DNA of 64,000 nucleotides. It comes from Lepisosteus oculatus (Eukaryota > Chordata > Actinopteri > Semionotiformes > Lepisosteidae). The notes under the pieces were generated by a model. The model worked only from the letters and a program-made list of their open reading frames with translations. It did not search any database and was not told where the DNA came from. Location: assembly GCF_040954835.1 (NCBI RefSeq), contig NC_090723.1, positions 4,040,001-4,104,000 of the forward strand, written 5' to 3'. The position numbers and the translations under genes are program-made. Shown here piece after piece: positions 38,916 through 49,509 of this stretch. Each line of letters starts with the position of its first letter. The first letter of the stretch is position 1.

Positions 38916-39794
38916 TTCCCAGTTCTGGTCTTCACACCTGAGCCAAGACCTGTCACATAACTGAACTACTGATGACGCTCATATGACCAATTTGAACCTC
39001 TTGATGGCTTCCGCCCTTGAAATACTGGCCGGTTCCTTCTAACTATTTCATTTTATCAATAACCCAAAACATCCAACTTTCCAATAGGCGAAAATCCGTG
39101 AAAAGGTTCCCGTTATGCACCACAGGATTAAAGCCATCCAAAACCTCGTTCAGACAGCTGGAAGGTGCTGACTCTCAGCTCTCTGGCTCTGAGCTTTGGT
39201 TAGATCCTGCCTAGCACAGTACAATGATCCCTTATGGACACATTAGCCTTCTTTAACCTTCTTTACCAGCAGCAGCTGGTAAACATTTTAGCCTGCTGCT
39301 CCTATACACATTTGATTGACCTCCCAGCTCTCAGGCAGTCAGAAGCCAAAACAACACGCTAACACTGAGGTTTGGGACGGGGCATCTCCAGTCATCAAGA
39401 GTCCTGTTGGCTATACAGGCACTGTACTTCTCAATTAGAAATTGATTAGGATCTAAAAAACAGATGAACTTCTGTCTTGTCTGGATAATTCAATTCCGAT
39501 AACTCAGACATGGCACCTACCCCTTAGCTCCTACACGATAAAATTTGAACATGAAATGTTGTCATGTGAAGCATGTTAAGAAAGTCACAAGGGTATCATT
39601 TTTCACCTGCGTGACCTTCCTCTGCCTACAGTATTTGATATTGAAATATTTATGCATGCCTTTATTTCATTCAGATTATATTACTGTAAGGTCTTCCTGG
39701 GGTATCTCCCAGGGTACCTAATAGGTTTTAGTATCCTATTTCCTGAATTCTGCAGCCCAGGTGCTGACTAATAGAACGTCAGCACAGAACTGCT

Positions 39795-40115
39795 GTCCTC
39801 AGTAAATTGCGCTGCCTCCCAGTGAAATTTACAGTGCACTTCGAGGTTGCCCTGCTCTCCTATAAGGAACTGGATGGCCTAGTTCCAGGTAATTGAAATG
39901 ATTTACTTTATTTAAGTCCAGTTTTTAATCTGAGATCTGCTGACTCAAGCCAGACCCCACAAGACAGGTGATAGAGCCCTCTCTTGTTCAGCACCATGTC
40001 TGTGGAACTCACTGCCCCTGATCCACATGAGGGGCAAACTATTCGCTCAAAGACATGTTTTGTCACGAAATCTCTTAGTGTGTAGTTTATGTCACACTCC
40101 AACATCATGCCCACT
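39795..40115 (+). mobile_element. L2/CR1-type LINE fragment (degenerate ORF end)
   Basis: Plus-strand translation with shifts gives LPVKFTVHFEVALLSYKEL, then DRALSCSAPCLWNSLPLIH and FAQRHV. This follows the LHWLPV..R..FK....YK.L and DRAFSV.AP.LWNSLP order found at the C terminus of L2-like reverse transcriptases. Stops and gaps show it is inactive. Confidence 0.6.
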
Positions 40116-40392
40116 GTCCCAGTTATCATTTTGACTGACTAGTTTTATTTTTCATTATTAACAGGAATTATTTCAGAACAGCTGCAAGTCACTTTCTCTC
40201 CTCTAGGTGTGCTACTACATGTGCTCATGCTGTACCTCTTTGGGTGGTTTGAAGCACAGAGCACTCGAATTGTATAGCATGTTTTTTTTTCCTCATATAC
40301 ATGTTCTTCCTAGTTACCAATGGTTATACAGTAGATCCAGATTTATTTGTCTTTTATGTCATGTCATTTAGAAAACCGCTCTATACCACACG

Positions 40393-40500
40393 GTGTCGCG
40401 GGAAGCTGGAGCCTACCCGGCAAGCAACGAGCGCAAGGCAGGGTACACCCTGGATGGGACACCAGTCCATCGCAGGGCCAGTGCAAGCCAATCACACGGG
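40393..40500 (-). mobile_element. tRNA-headed SINE 3' half
   Basis: Antisense landmarks gtcgcgggaagctggagcc, gcgcaaggcagggtacaccc and tggatgggacaccagtccat. It stops at about 40500, directly against a 5S-headed SINE body. Confidence 0.75.
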
Positions 40501-40680
40501 GGGACTATTTGGAGGCCACGGTAAAGGCAGAGGGGGGGAATTTGGCTAGGACACCGGGATAACTCCCTACTCTAATCGAGAAATGTCCGGGGATCTTTAA
40601 TGACCACTAAGAGTCAGGACCTCAGTTTAACGTCTCATCCAAAAGACGGTAGTTGCCTTTTATATTTATTAGAAAGATCG
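40501..40680 (-). mobile_element. 5S-headed SINE middle segment
   Basis: Antisense body landmarks: ggaggccacggtaaaggc, tttggctaggacaccggg, cgagaaatgtccggggatc, taatgaccactaagagtc and gtctcatccaaaagacgg. Both the 5S head and the ATT tail are missing. Confidence 0.75.
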
Positions 40681-40714
40681 GAAAACGGTCATGGCCCCAG
40701 AATGTAAAAGCAGA

Positions 40715-40880
40715 GGACGACAACCATGATGGGACACCTGCACTCACAATCGAGCACACAGGCATAATTTAAAGAGAACAATTGACCTAGCTAGAGGAGC
40801 ACACAAACGCTATCCTGAAGGAGTCCTAATCCAACACTGAAACCAGGACCCAAGAGCCATGAGGCTACAGTACTGATAAG
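40715..40880 (-). mobile_element. Possible tRNA-headed SINE remnant
   Basis: A weak antisense series: gatgggacacctgcactcac, taaagagaacaattgacc, gaaaccaggaccc and catgaggctacagtactg. Strongly diverged. Confidence 0.35.
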
Positions 40881-41209
40881 AATCACTTTGCTTTTTTTAT
40901 GGCATTCCAAATAACTAAAGCACTTGTATTGCACACAAAACAAATAAAACTATTAACAGTGACAGTAAGACAAGTTAAATTGTGGTAATTTACAATTCAT
41001 TTTGTGTTTGAAATGCAACACACCAAAGCCTCCACTACCACTGAACAGCATCTAACCGCAGTCCTGGATAGTATGATTTTGAAGAGACAACCTTACTCAC
41101 CAGAAACAGCTCTTCTTGCTCCACCTTGTGGTTTTTAGTGGGTGGTGCAGGACAAGGTGGACAATGAAGTTGCAGGTACAGCAGTTATTCAATTAAAGAC
41201 CCACTGCAA

Positions 41210-41310
41210 TGTGGCAGCTACATCTGCTGGCTCCTAGCTCCTGTGTCCTGGGTTCGATTTTGTACTGGGGTACCTTCTATGTGGTGGGTGCTGGTTCTCT
41301 CTGTGACTCG
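41210..41310 (+). mobile_element. tRNA-headed SINE head fragment
   Basis: Sense head-like text: ctgctggctcctagctcctg, then tgggttcgattttgtactgg (B box GGTTCGATT). The body is lost. Confidence 0.4.
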
Positions 41311-41529
41311 TGGGTTTACTGCTCAGAGGGACTGGAGTCTTATTCATCCTGTCCTCCCACCATCGGCTCTCTGTTTCTGGGACAGGTGCAGGTTGCCGAG
41401 ACCCTCCCCAGGAGGACACACACCTCATGTCCTGAACAGATCAACGTTGGTGTCAAACACTGATCCAAGCAGCTCTTCAAGGCCATAGAAATTACATGAT
41501 GACCCTAATAAACAGCATCACATCAGTAG

Positions 41530-41722
41530 GGACTGCTCTCCCACTCACTGAGAGCTGGTGTGTGGGGAGAGTACTGGTGCGCTTTGGCTGCCGTTGCATC
41601 ATCCAGGTGGGGGCTACACACCGGTGGTGGTGGAGCAGAGTCCCCATGACCTGAAGAGCACTTTGAGTGGAGTGACAGAAAAGCGCTACATATAGTAAGT
41701 GTAGGAAATTATTATATCTGCT
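41530..41722 (+). mobile_element. 5S-headed SINE, 3' half
   Basis: Sense landmarks actgagagctggtgtgtgg, ctgccgttgcatcatccagg and ctttgagtggagtgacag, then the tail gcgctacatatagtaagtg ending in attattat. Confidence 0.75.
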
Positions 41723-43955
41723 CTCTATCACATCAGTATATTTTGTTACATTTTCCAAAAGGTTCTGTGCAATGGGAGTGTTATTTATCCCTTTAATTTT
41801 GCTAATAGTTTAATATATGTACTAAACAGTCACTGTTTTCCCCAGCAATCAGTTAAGGACTGATCACCTTCTATGTGCACACAAAAGCCGTAAGGAAAGC
41901 CATTCCCTTCCTCAGCACAGCAGTACTGACCATTCGGGCCTCCATCATTTTAAAAATGAATCAGAGGAAGCCTGGAGCTCATCCCTGTGACGAGACTTTC
42001 CTGACACCCCACTGTAGCTACTGGCACTCTGTCAGGCGCCAGTGACAGGGACACAGGCTGCACCAGCTGTCAACAGCAGCTCCCCAGGTCTCCAAGGCAA
42101 CCAGCCTGAGGGCTGAGGGCCGGGCCTGTTTCCATCAGTCAGCCAGACCACGTCACAAAGGGAAGGCAAGACTCCTGTAGCCCAGCCCAAGTCGGAGCTA
42201 TTGACCAGGAGGGAGTGTCTACGGGCTCCTGTCAACATTCAACAGTGTGCTGTAGCAGTAAAAGAGTTTCTGCTGGGAGCAGGTGCTGCCGGCTGGCACA
42301 GGGAAAATTCAAGTTCCTTTTTTTTTTTTTTTACACGGACAGCCAGGAACAGTTCTTTAAATGTGAATGAGCTTCGGGCTTTGCTTTCTGACTGTGGCTG
42401 CTACGTGAGCGTTTATTTTCCAAAGCAGGATCCCGAAGTCCCAATAGGAACAGGAATAGAAAGACGGGCAGCTCCTTGATCGCAGCCGAGGCCCTGATCA
42501 CATCCCTTGGGCAAACAGGTGGAACGGCAAACAGCAGGTAGGTGCCATGTCTGTTCTCCTGGCTTCTGAGCTGCAGTTTCCTAAAAGCTGCCCTGTCGGT
42601 CCTCAGCACTGACAGGCAGGGCTGTGGCTGGATTAGTGAAGCTGCTAAAATGTTCCATTTTCATTTTCCATCAGTTTCCAAGGTTTCGGTTCAATCAAAA
42701 TGAGGCTTCTGTTAAACAGGGGTATAGGAACGTAGACCACCTGCTATAGGATTTTAGGACTTTGCCCTGGGAACACTTCCCACTCACCCCTTACAAGGAT
42801 ATCTTTGTTCCTAACCCATGTTGGAAGGAAAACGGGGCTTTAATTAATCTGATTTTTTTCAATCTTTGATTGACCTGATTTAATTGGCAGGTGGTCTGGA
42901 CAGAGGGCTCCCTGTTGGGCTGTGTGGGTCTGTGCTGTGTCATGCAGTGGTTCACACCCTGGACACGCCTGGATCATACTGTACATGAGCTTCAGTAATT
43001 CCTGCATGGCCGGACACATGATGTTCTCCTCAAAACTACTTCTAAGATGTTGGGAGTTGCTAGTCATGTTACTGGATGAGTCCCGGTTTTATGTGATGGA
43101 GGACTGAACAGAACTGTAGCACAGAACAGTACCATCCAAAAGATTTCAATTCTTGATTGCTGGTGCAGTCCAGGGTCCTTCTTCAGTCTTGTGCAATCAA
43201 CACAGCATTCTTGATGCCGCTACCGAAATGTGTAAATCTGAATCACTAATAAAGAGAACAAAGCAATATGTGAATATATTGATATTTCTTAATATTAGGA
43301 TGTAATTGGTTTAAATAAGCAAATAAAAGATAAAATTTTACATTGATACCTGAGATTACATTAATGAGACAATGCAGTAGTTAATGCACTCTTAAATAGG
43401 CTGTGCCTTTGTACTCTGTGGCTGGAACGAGAGAATAAACTTATTGGTTCTTTTGTCTCTGGCGTCTAAAACTCTCACTGCACCGTTTTAAAGGTTTAAG
43501 TCGCAAATACAGATTGGTCTTGGGGAAAGGTGATTAGAAGTGATCTAATTACTCTTTCAGTTCTGCCACAGAGCCAAGGGATCTGCAGCTACAATTTCCC
43601 TTATCAGCTCTTCGGGTCTAGACTGCTACCACAACCAGTTCACTTTCCATAACCGGCTACTTTGCATGTGCCTGGACGAGGTTTCACATGACAAGTTTTC
43701 ATGTAAAAGAGCCTGTGCGTGTTCTTGATCGTTCCGGCAGTGGCTTCTTCAACTGATAACATCAATGGCTGCTGTTTGCCTTCGGGTATGAGCTACACTG
43801 TAAATGAATGAATCATCTGTTCCAATCGCTCTCTCACCTGCTGCGTGTCTGATTAACTGAGATCTCTTTCTCTGTCCACCTCCTTGTGTTCCTTCTTCTC
43901 CTGCTGCCTCTTTTCCCATCGCTCTCCCCTCCACTGCTCATCCTGCCTTTCCCAG

Positions 43956-43981
43956 CCCTCGCGACCCGGCGCTCCCAGAGC
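43956..43981 (+). promoter_or_regulatory. CYB561 5' UTR end, with likely splice acceptor before it
   Basis: A long pyrimidine tract (about 43861-43952) ends in cag at 43953-43955. This suggests the coding exon is joined to an upstream noncoding exon, as in other CYB561 genes. Only about 26 leader bases would then sit in this exon. Confidence 0.5.
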
Positions 43982-44189
43982 ATGGCGGACAGTCCGGTGG
44001 AGCAGTCCTGCCCCTCTCAGCTGCCCTGGCTGGTGGGGGGCTCCCAGGTGTTCGGCTTGGCGTGTGTGGTCCTCACGGGGGTGTGGATGGGTCACTACCA
44101 GGGGGGCTACGCCTGGGACGGCACCGCCAGGGAGTTCAACATCCACCCGCTGTGCATGGTCATCGGACTGGTGTTCCTGTACGGGGACG
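43982..44189 (+). CDS. cyb561: CYB561 coding exon 1
   Basis: Residues 1-69 plus one base. It encodes the cytosolic N terminus, helix 1 ([20 protein letters not shown]) and helix 2 with H55. The donor gtcagt is weaker than consensus but is phase-correct and joins to give [10 protein letters not shown]. Confidence 0.93.
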
Positions 44190-47100
44190 GTCAGTGCAAG
44201 ACATTTCCCACTGCCTGGGTTCCATTTCCAAAGCTTTAAGTACAGAATCCCATTTGTTTCTGACAGCAACTATCAGAACTTTCAGTATCCAACAAGCGAA
44301 GTATGGAAATGACAGAAGAGACACCACTTACATAGCTTTGAATCACTGGCTGTAGTGGACAGCACAGTGACAGAGAGATTAATTTTGCTGCCCCAGGAAT
44401 CCTGGTTTCAGTTCTAGCCTTATCGATCCTTCTGTATGGAGTCTGCATGTTCTAACGGGGGTGGGGGGGGTCATCCTGTTTATTACCAGGCACTCTCCTT
44501 CTTCTAACTTCCCAAAGACACACAGATCAGGTCTGATCAGGCCGACACCCGGGTCACCCTGCGCTGACCAAGCACGGTACGATACAGTCTCCCTGTCCTG
44601 CACGCCCCATGAAAGACGAAGACTGGATATTTCTGGAAGTCGAGTTAAAATATTGGCAGTTAATTACACTTACCCTTTGTTCCCCATAGCATTATTCTTC
44701 CTGTGAAATGATCAGCGTGATCTGAACGTACCGCACTCTGAACGAACTGAGACGAGTATTCAGTTTGAGCTTGGATCAGCACTGATATTTCTTTAGGGTC
44801 AGCATGAGGAGGCCATGGCAATGGGAATCGGTGTCCTCATGCCTTTAGGATGAGATTAAAGTAAACACACGAAGAACGAAAGAGCAGGTGTGGCTGTAGA
44901 GTGTAAATGATTCACTAGCACACTGCTGCCTCGGAGTCTTACTGGCTATGGGATGGCATGGGGGTTCGTTTCTCCCAGACAAGTTCCTCTCGCATCTTAA
45001 AAACATCCAGGACAGGTCTGACTGGTCAACCACAAGGAAGTGAGCAGGACACCTGCCCACTGACGAGAGAGGTGCCTCTGTGGCTGATGCCAGGAATCAA
45101 CTAGGGGTTTCATGGGAAGATAAATGATTTTCATTCCCAAATAGCACAAAGGTTTTACAAAGGCAGGAGGCCGATTGTCTCCTGTGCTCTCAGACTTGTG
45201 ACAAGAGCTGATCTACTGGCTAAATATCCAGATCCTCGTTCAGAGGGAGGACAGACTGGAATTCAGGCCGGACCACAGGGTCTGGGCTGAATAACTCTCA
45301 TCCAACTGAGAAACTGACTGATCTCGTGTTTAGAAATGGGTCTGAATTTTCCTGTGCGGACCATCTAATAACACCTCCAAACTGTCCATTTTTCTCTCCT
45401 TTCATGGCTCGACCCAGGTCTCCAGGAAGGCCTTCCGGAAAAGCAAACGAACCATAAAAACAGCAATTAGAATCCGCCGTAGCTGAAATGGAACAGGGTG
45501 ACATTCTGCCCAAGTGCTGAGCCTTGGCTGTTCTCACATGGAGGAGAGAGTCTCCAGGCAGTGCTCATCACTGCCTTGCTCCTTGAAAATGTCATTTCTC
45601 TAAGGAGAAAATGAAAATAATTTAATAATACAGGACTCTGAAAAATTACAAATTCACCTGCTGCTTTATATGCCATCCTGAGCTTCTTGTGAATTAAAAT
45701 CTATCAACGATGAACAAAACAAGATGATGACATTTTGCCGTTTTCACCGAGCTCTTTCTTCCCCCTTCAGCCTGTGGTTTTTAGATAAACTAAATGCTTA
45801 ATGTTATTTAAATCACATCTGTTTCTTCTAATTTTGCCTGTTTTTCTAACATAAAGGACAAAGAAAAAACACAGCCGGGCCTTTTTACTAAGTAAATTGA
45901 ATCAGCAGTTGGCCCCAGGCTCTCAAACCCTCACTGTGAATTCAGTTAGGAGGTTAACTTTTAAAGGCCACGGGATCATTAGTAAGTTAGCCGTTTCATT
46001 TTCTCACTCAGAACACTTCACAGCAATGGCCTCAGGGGGCCAGGAAAGATTAGACGCACAGGGTGCAGTCTGGCCCAGTCGTTATCTCCCGAGGCCTCAT
46101 CGCCTGCTGCTGTACCTCACTGGCCAGCCAGCAAGGCTGAAGCCTGACAGCTCCGGTCTCCAAGGGAGACAAACCACATTAAAGATGTTGACTCCAAGTC
46201 TATTTCAAGCCCAGAAAGGTGACTAAGAGGAGAGGGTATTGAGAACTGAAACCAGAGTTCTTTTTTCAAGCTGAAACTGTGTATCTTGCGTTTAAAAACA
46301 AGAGAAACCTGAAGCTGTTACTCGGTGCAACTGGCATATTTGATTGCAGATTGAAGAGTCATCTAAGAACCTTGCTCAGCCATTCCCTGAAGCCTGAAGG
46401 ATGCCAGGGTATTGGCTCCACCCGAATCGCTGGGCACCTTATTTCAAATTATTATCTTGTCTGCACTTGAGAGTGGAATTAACCTGGACTGGTTTTTTTC
46501 TGAGTAGCACAGTGGTTAACATTGCTGCCTCGCAGAGCTGGGGCCCTGGGTTCAGTTGTGGACCTGGGCTGCTGTCTGTGTGGACTTTGCGTTGTTCTCC
46601 CTGTGGCCTCAGTGCTCCAGTTTCCCCCCACATTCCCAAGACATGCTGCTAGTTTAATTTGCTGCTGGGAAAACTGTTCCTTGGCGAGTGTGTGCCTACA
46701 GCATATGTGCCCTGTGATAAACTGGCGTATCCTGCCTTTCTCCCGTTGCTTGCTGGGATAGGCTGAAGTGGACCTGCGGCCCTGAATCGAAGACACGTTA
46801 AGAGAGTGGATGGGCAGTGTCACTCACTTAAAAAGAAGCATGGCCTCCCTTCCTCTCCTCTTCTCACACTACTGTATCTCTCTCTCTCTCTCACGGGCAG
46901 CGCTCCTGGTGTTCCGAGTGTTTCGGAATGAGACCAAACGCGTCACCAAGATCCTGCATGGCGTCATCCACCTCTTCTCCCTCATCATCACCATCGTCGG
47001 TGAGTGGGCAGCTGCTGTGTGGCACGCGGGCGTTACGCTTCCTTTTCAGGAACGATAAAGCAGCTCACGCTTAGTAGACAATGATGTCATGCGATTAGGT

Positions 47101-49509
47101 AGCTGTAATAATAATTAATAATTTCTTACACCAACCTATATAGCACTTTCCTGGACACTCGACTCAAAGCCATTTACAGTACAGGTAATGGGGACTCCAC
47201 CAGTGTGTACCTCCCACCAGAATGATGTGATGACAGCCATAGTACACCAGTACACTCTCCACACACCAGCTCTCAGGGGGTGGAGAGCAGAGTGATGAAG
47301 CCAGTTCAGAGATGGGGATTATTAGGAGGCCATGCTTGGTAAACGCCATTTGGCCAGGACAGCAGGGTAACACCTCTACTCTTCTCGAGAAGGGTAGTCA
47401 GGACCTTGCTTTTACGTCTCATGCGAAGGACAGCACCTTTTTACAGTACAGTGCCCCATCACTGTACTGAGGCATAAGGACCCCCTCAGACTGCAGTGCC
47501 CCCTACTGGCCCCACTAACAACCTGTGCTTTCCCAAGGTCTCCCCTCCAGGTACTGGCCAGGCTCACACCTGCTGAGCTCCACTGGGCTGCCAGCTGGGA
47601 GCTGCAGGGTGATATATCTGCTGGCTTATCAGACAGAGGCAGTCCCAGGAGTGACCCCGATAACCCATCTCAATGCTATCGCATGCAGTCCTTCTCATCT
47701 CTGAGCACCTGGGTGTGGGATAGGCTCATCTGGAGTGCTGTATTACCTTTCTGATGGCTCTAATTCTAAATCCTGGGTGTTTGTTCAGGGCTTGTAGCGG
47801 TGTTTGACTACCACGCCAAGAACAGGTTCACCGACATGTACTCCCTCCACAGCTGGTGCGGCATGCTGAACTGCGTCCTCTTCTGTATTCAGGTGGGCCG
47901 CACACAAACACCCCTTCTCCGATTCACCTCCTTTCTGTATTCTACTCTACACATCTTCCTCCACAAAAAAGTTCGCAAGCATGGAACACTGCTGAGAGAC
48001 ACACAGAAAAACACACTAAACTGGATCCTTTCAAATTAGCATTGAGACGAGGCAGAGAACTGCCTCGACAGCCTGCTTAATTAATAAGGGGAATGATCCC
48101 TCTTTTACAGAGAATGGCTGCCTCATACCAATATGTTCAGGGCTTTTAGAAAAAGTAAAGAGTAGAGTACAAAATGTCTGTAGGGACTCTTAAAAACATT
48201 GTCACAAAAGAGTGATGAGAATATTTGCCGTTATATCTCGTTGTGTTCTTGTGTGGGAAAGGCATGGTTAACATAGTGCCCAGGGCACTGACGTACATTA
48301 CCTGCAGTGACTGTGTGTGTGATTTCCATGCAGTGGGTAATGGGCCTGACTGTCTTCCTGTTCCCTGGAGGCACACCAATGCTGCGCAAGTGGTACTTGC
48401 CTCTGCACCTCTTCTTCGGCCTGACACTGTTCGCCTTCTCCATCGCCAACTGCCTGCTGGGCATCAAGGAGAAGCTCCTCTTCAGCATCATGTAGGTCCC
48501 CTGCTGGCATGACCACCTGCCGGGGCTCTGCCAGCTGTGCTGTAGGGGTGCCCAGCCTCAGCACTGTCATTCCATGACAGCAGGGGAGGTTTAGCCTTCT
48601 AATCAGTTCGTTACTAAATCGCACCTTGATTGGTTAATCAGCCCAGGTGCTAGAAGGTGCTTAGATGGAGCAGAGCTGCAATGGAATGGAAGCTCCAAGG
48701 CTGACTGTCCCTGCACTGCTGTGATGTTGTTGCTGCACTTTTAAAAAATAAGAGAAACATGATTCTGGGTTCTCTGGCTTCTCCCACAGTCCAAACACAT
48801 GCCAGTAGGTTCATGGGCGCCTGGAAGCAGTGGCTTGTGTGTGTCTGTGTGGGCTCTGCACTGGACTGGTGACCTGGCCAGGGTGTACCCTGCCTGTTGC
48901 TTGCCAGGATAGGCTCTGGCTCCCCTGTGACCCAGAAGAGGAAGAAGTAGTTAGAAAATGAATACAAAATAAATAGTAATTAATACAGCAAACCCCGGAA
49001 TTATAGGAATTCCTACTTGTCATTCATCTATTGAAATGGTGTTTAACGCATTCTTCAGTAACTAACAATGAATTAAGTCATATATTGGAAAGGACAAGGC
49101 TGCCCCCTGCCCTAAACACACTGAACAGCAGCTTCCCTCCCATGGAGCAGAGGGTTAAACTTAGGTTCCCAGTCATTCTTTATTATTTCCAAGAAAACTG
49201 CCAACAAACCCATGAATGTTGCATTGAAGAATGAAGCAGTTCTGTGAACTTGCACGAGCTGATGTCTCCCAGCTCTGAGACAGGGCTGTTAAATCTGTGA
49301 TCCTCTACTCACGCAGGTCCACCTACTCAAAGTTCCCCCCTGAGGGGGTCCTGGCCAACGTGCTGGGCTTGTTGCTGGTGGTGTTCGGGGTGCTGGTGGG
49401 CTACATCGTGACGCGGAAGGAGTTCAGACGCCCCCGCCACCCAGAGGAGGAGGCCTTGTCCATGCACTTCAAGACCCTGACTGAGGGGGAGACCCCCAAC
49501 ACCCCTTAA
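43982..49509 (+). CDS. cyb561: Cytochrome b561, complete (five coding exons, 253 residues)
   Basis: CYB561 is a six-helix di-heme membrane protein that carries electrons from cytosolic ascorbate across secretory-vesicle membranes to regenerate ascorbate inside. The joined exons (208, 99, 104, 158 and 193 bases) give 253 residues plus a stop; human has about 251. Helices lie at roughly 16-37, 54-69, 88-108, 122-146, 158-180 and 198-221. The four heme-ligand histidines are H55 ([11 protein letters not shown]), H89 (ILHG), H123 (MYSLHSWCG) and H162 (LPLHLFFG). The tail keeps [15 protein letters not shown]. The start at 43982 has A at -3 and G at +4. An upstream in-frame ATG at 43886 falls in the presumed intron pyrimidine tract. 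Confidence 0.97.
44360..44530 (+). mobile_element. tRNA-headed SINE 5' half in CYB561 intron 1
   Basis: Sense landmarks: cagcacagtgacagag, a diverged B box (ctggtttcagttctagc), tatggagtctgcatgttct, then cttcccaaagacacacag. The 3' half is absent. Confidence 0.5.
44531..46500 (+). other. CYB561 intron 1, central part
   Basis: About 2 kb without a recognisable exon, RNA gene or repeat. Confidence 0.5.
46500..46812 (+). mobile_element. Full-length tRNA-headed SINE in CYB561 intron 1
   Basis: The best copy in the window. A box TAGCACAGTGG at 46505-46515, B box GGTTCAGTT at 46549-46557, then tgtgtggactttgcg, catgctgctagtttaattt, ttgcttgctgggataggct and a gagtggatggg tail. The element ends about 90 bases before exon 2. 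Confidence 0.85.
46901..46999 (+). CDS. cyb561: CYB561 coding exon 2
   Basis: 99 bases. It encodes [20 protein letters not shown], including H89, and the start of helix 3. The acceptor follows a TC-dinucleotide tract (gggcag). Donor gtgagt. Confidence 0.96.
47103..47625 (-). mobile_element. Full-length 5S-headed SINE in CYB561 intron 2
   Basis: The most complete copy, about 520 bases. On the minus strand it starts near 47625 with gccagcagatatatcacc. 5S-derived boxes (gctcagcaggtgtgagcctg, cagtacctggaggggag) follow at about 47540-47590, then the full body. It ends in the tail gtgctatataggttggtg with an ATT-rich end near 47110. Confidence 0.82.
47789..47892 (+). CDS. cyb561: CYB561 coding exon 3
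   Basis: 104 bases. It encodes [20 protein letters not shown], then [15 protein letters not shown] with H123. Acceptor gttcag, donor gtgggc, ending in phase 0. Confidence 0.96.
48334..48491 (+). CDS. cyb561: CYB561 coding exon 4
   Basis: 158 bases. It encodes [13 protein letters not shown], then [13 protein letters not shown] with H162, and helix 5 to [12 protein letters not shown]. Acceptor atgcag, donor gtaggt. Confidence 0.95.
48772..48968 (+). mobile_element. tRNA-headed SINE 3' part in CYB561 intron 4
   Basis: Sense landmarks: ttctcccacagtccaaac, gactggtgacctggccagg, tgcttgccaggataggctc, tggctcccctgtgaccc and gtagttagaaaatgaat. 5' truncated. Confidence 0.75.
49317..49509 (+). CDS. cyb561: CYB561 coding exon 5 with stop
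   Basis: 193 bases. It encodes [20 protein letters not shown] (helix 6) and the cytosolic tail [20 protein letters not shown], with stop TAA at 49507-49509. Acceptor acgcag. Confidence 0.96.

Larger units (their letters stand above)
20570..43955. other. Gene-free interval between divergent ACE and CYB561
   Basis: Apart from the repeats listed, I see no exon with recognisable coding content in these 23 kb. The ORFs are short, unsupported, or lie in repeats. Modest GC-rich patches occur near 25200-25520 and 31310-31400. One or more noncoding CYB561 5' exons and both promoters should lie in this interval, but I cannot place the CYB561 one. Confidence 0.6.

Noticed and set aside
43886..43981. 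Upstream in-frame start for CYB561 giving a leucine-rich leader
   Set aside because: The stretch is a polypyrimidine tract ending in a splice-acceptor cag. CYB561 proteins have no cleaved leader.
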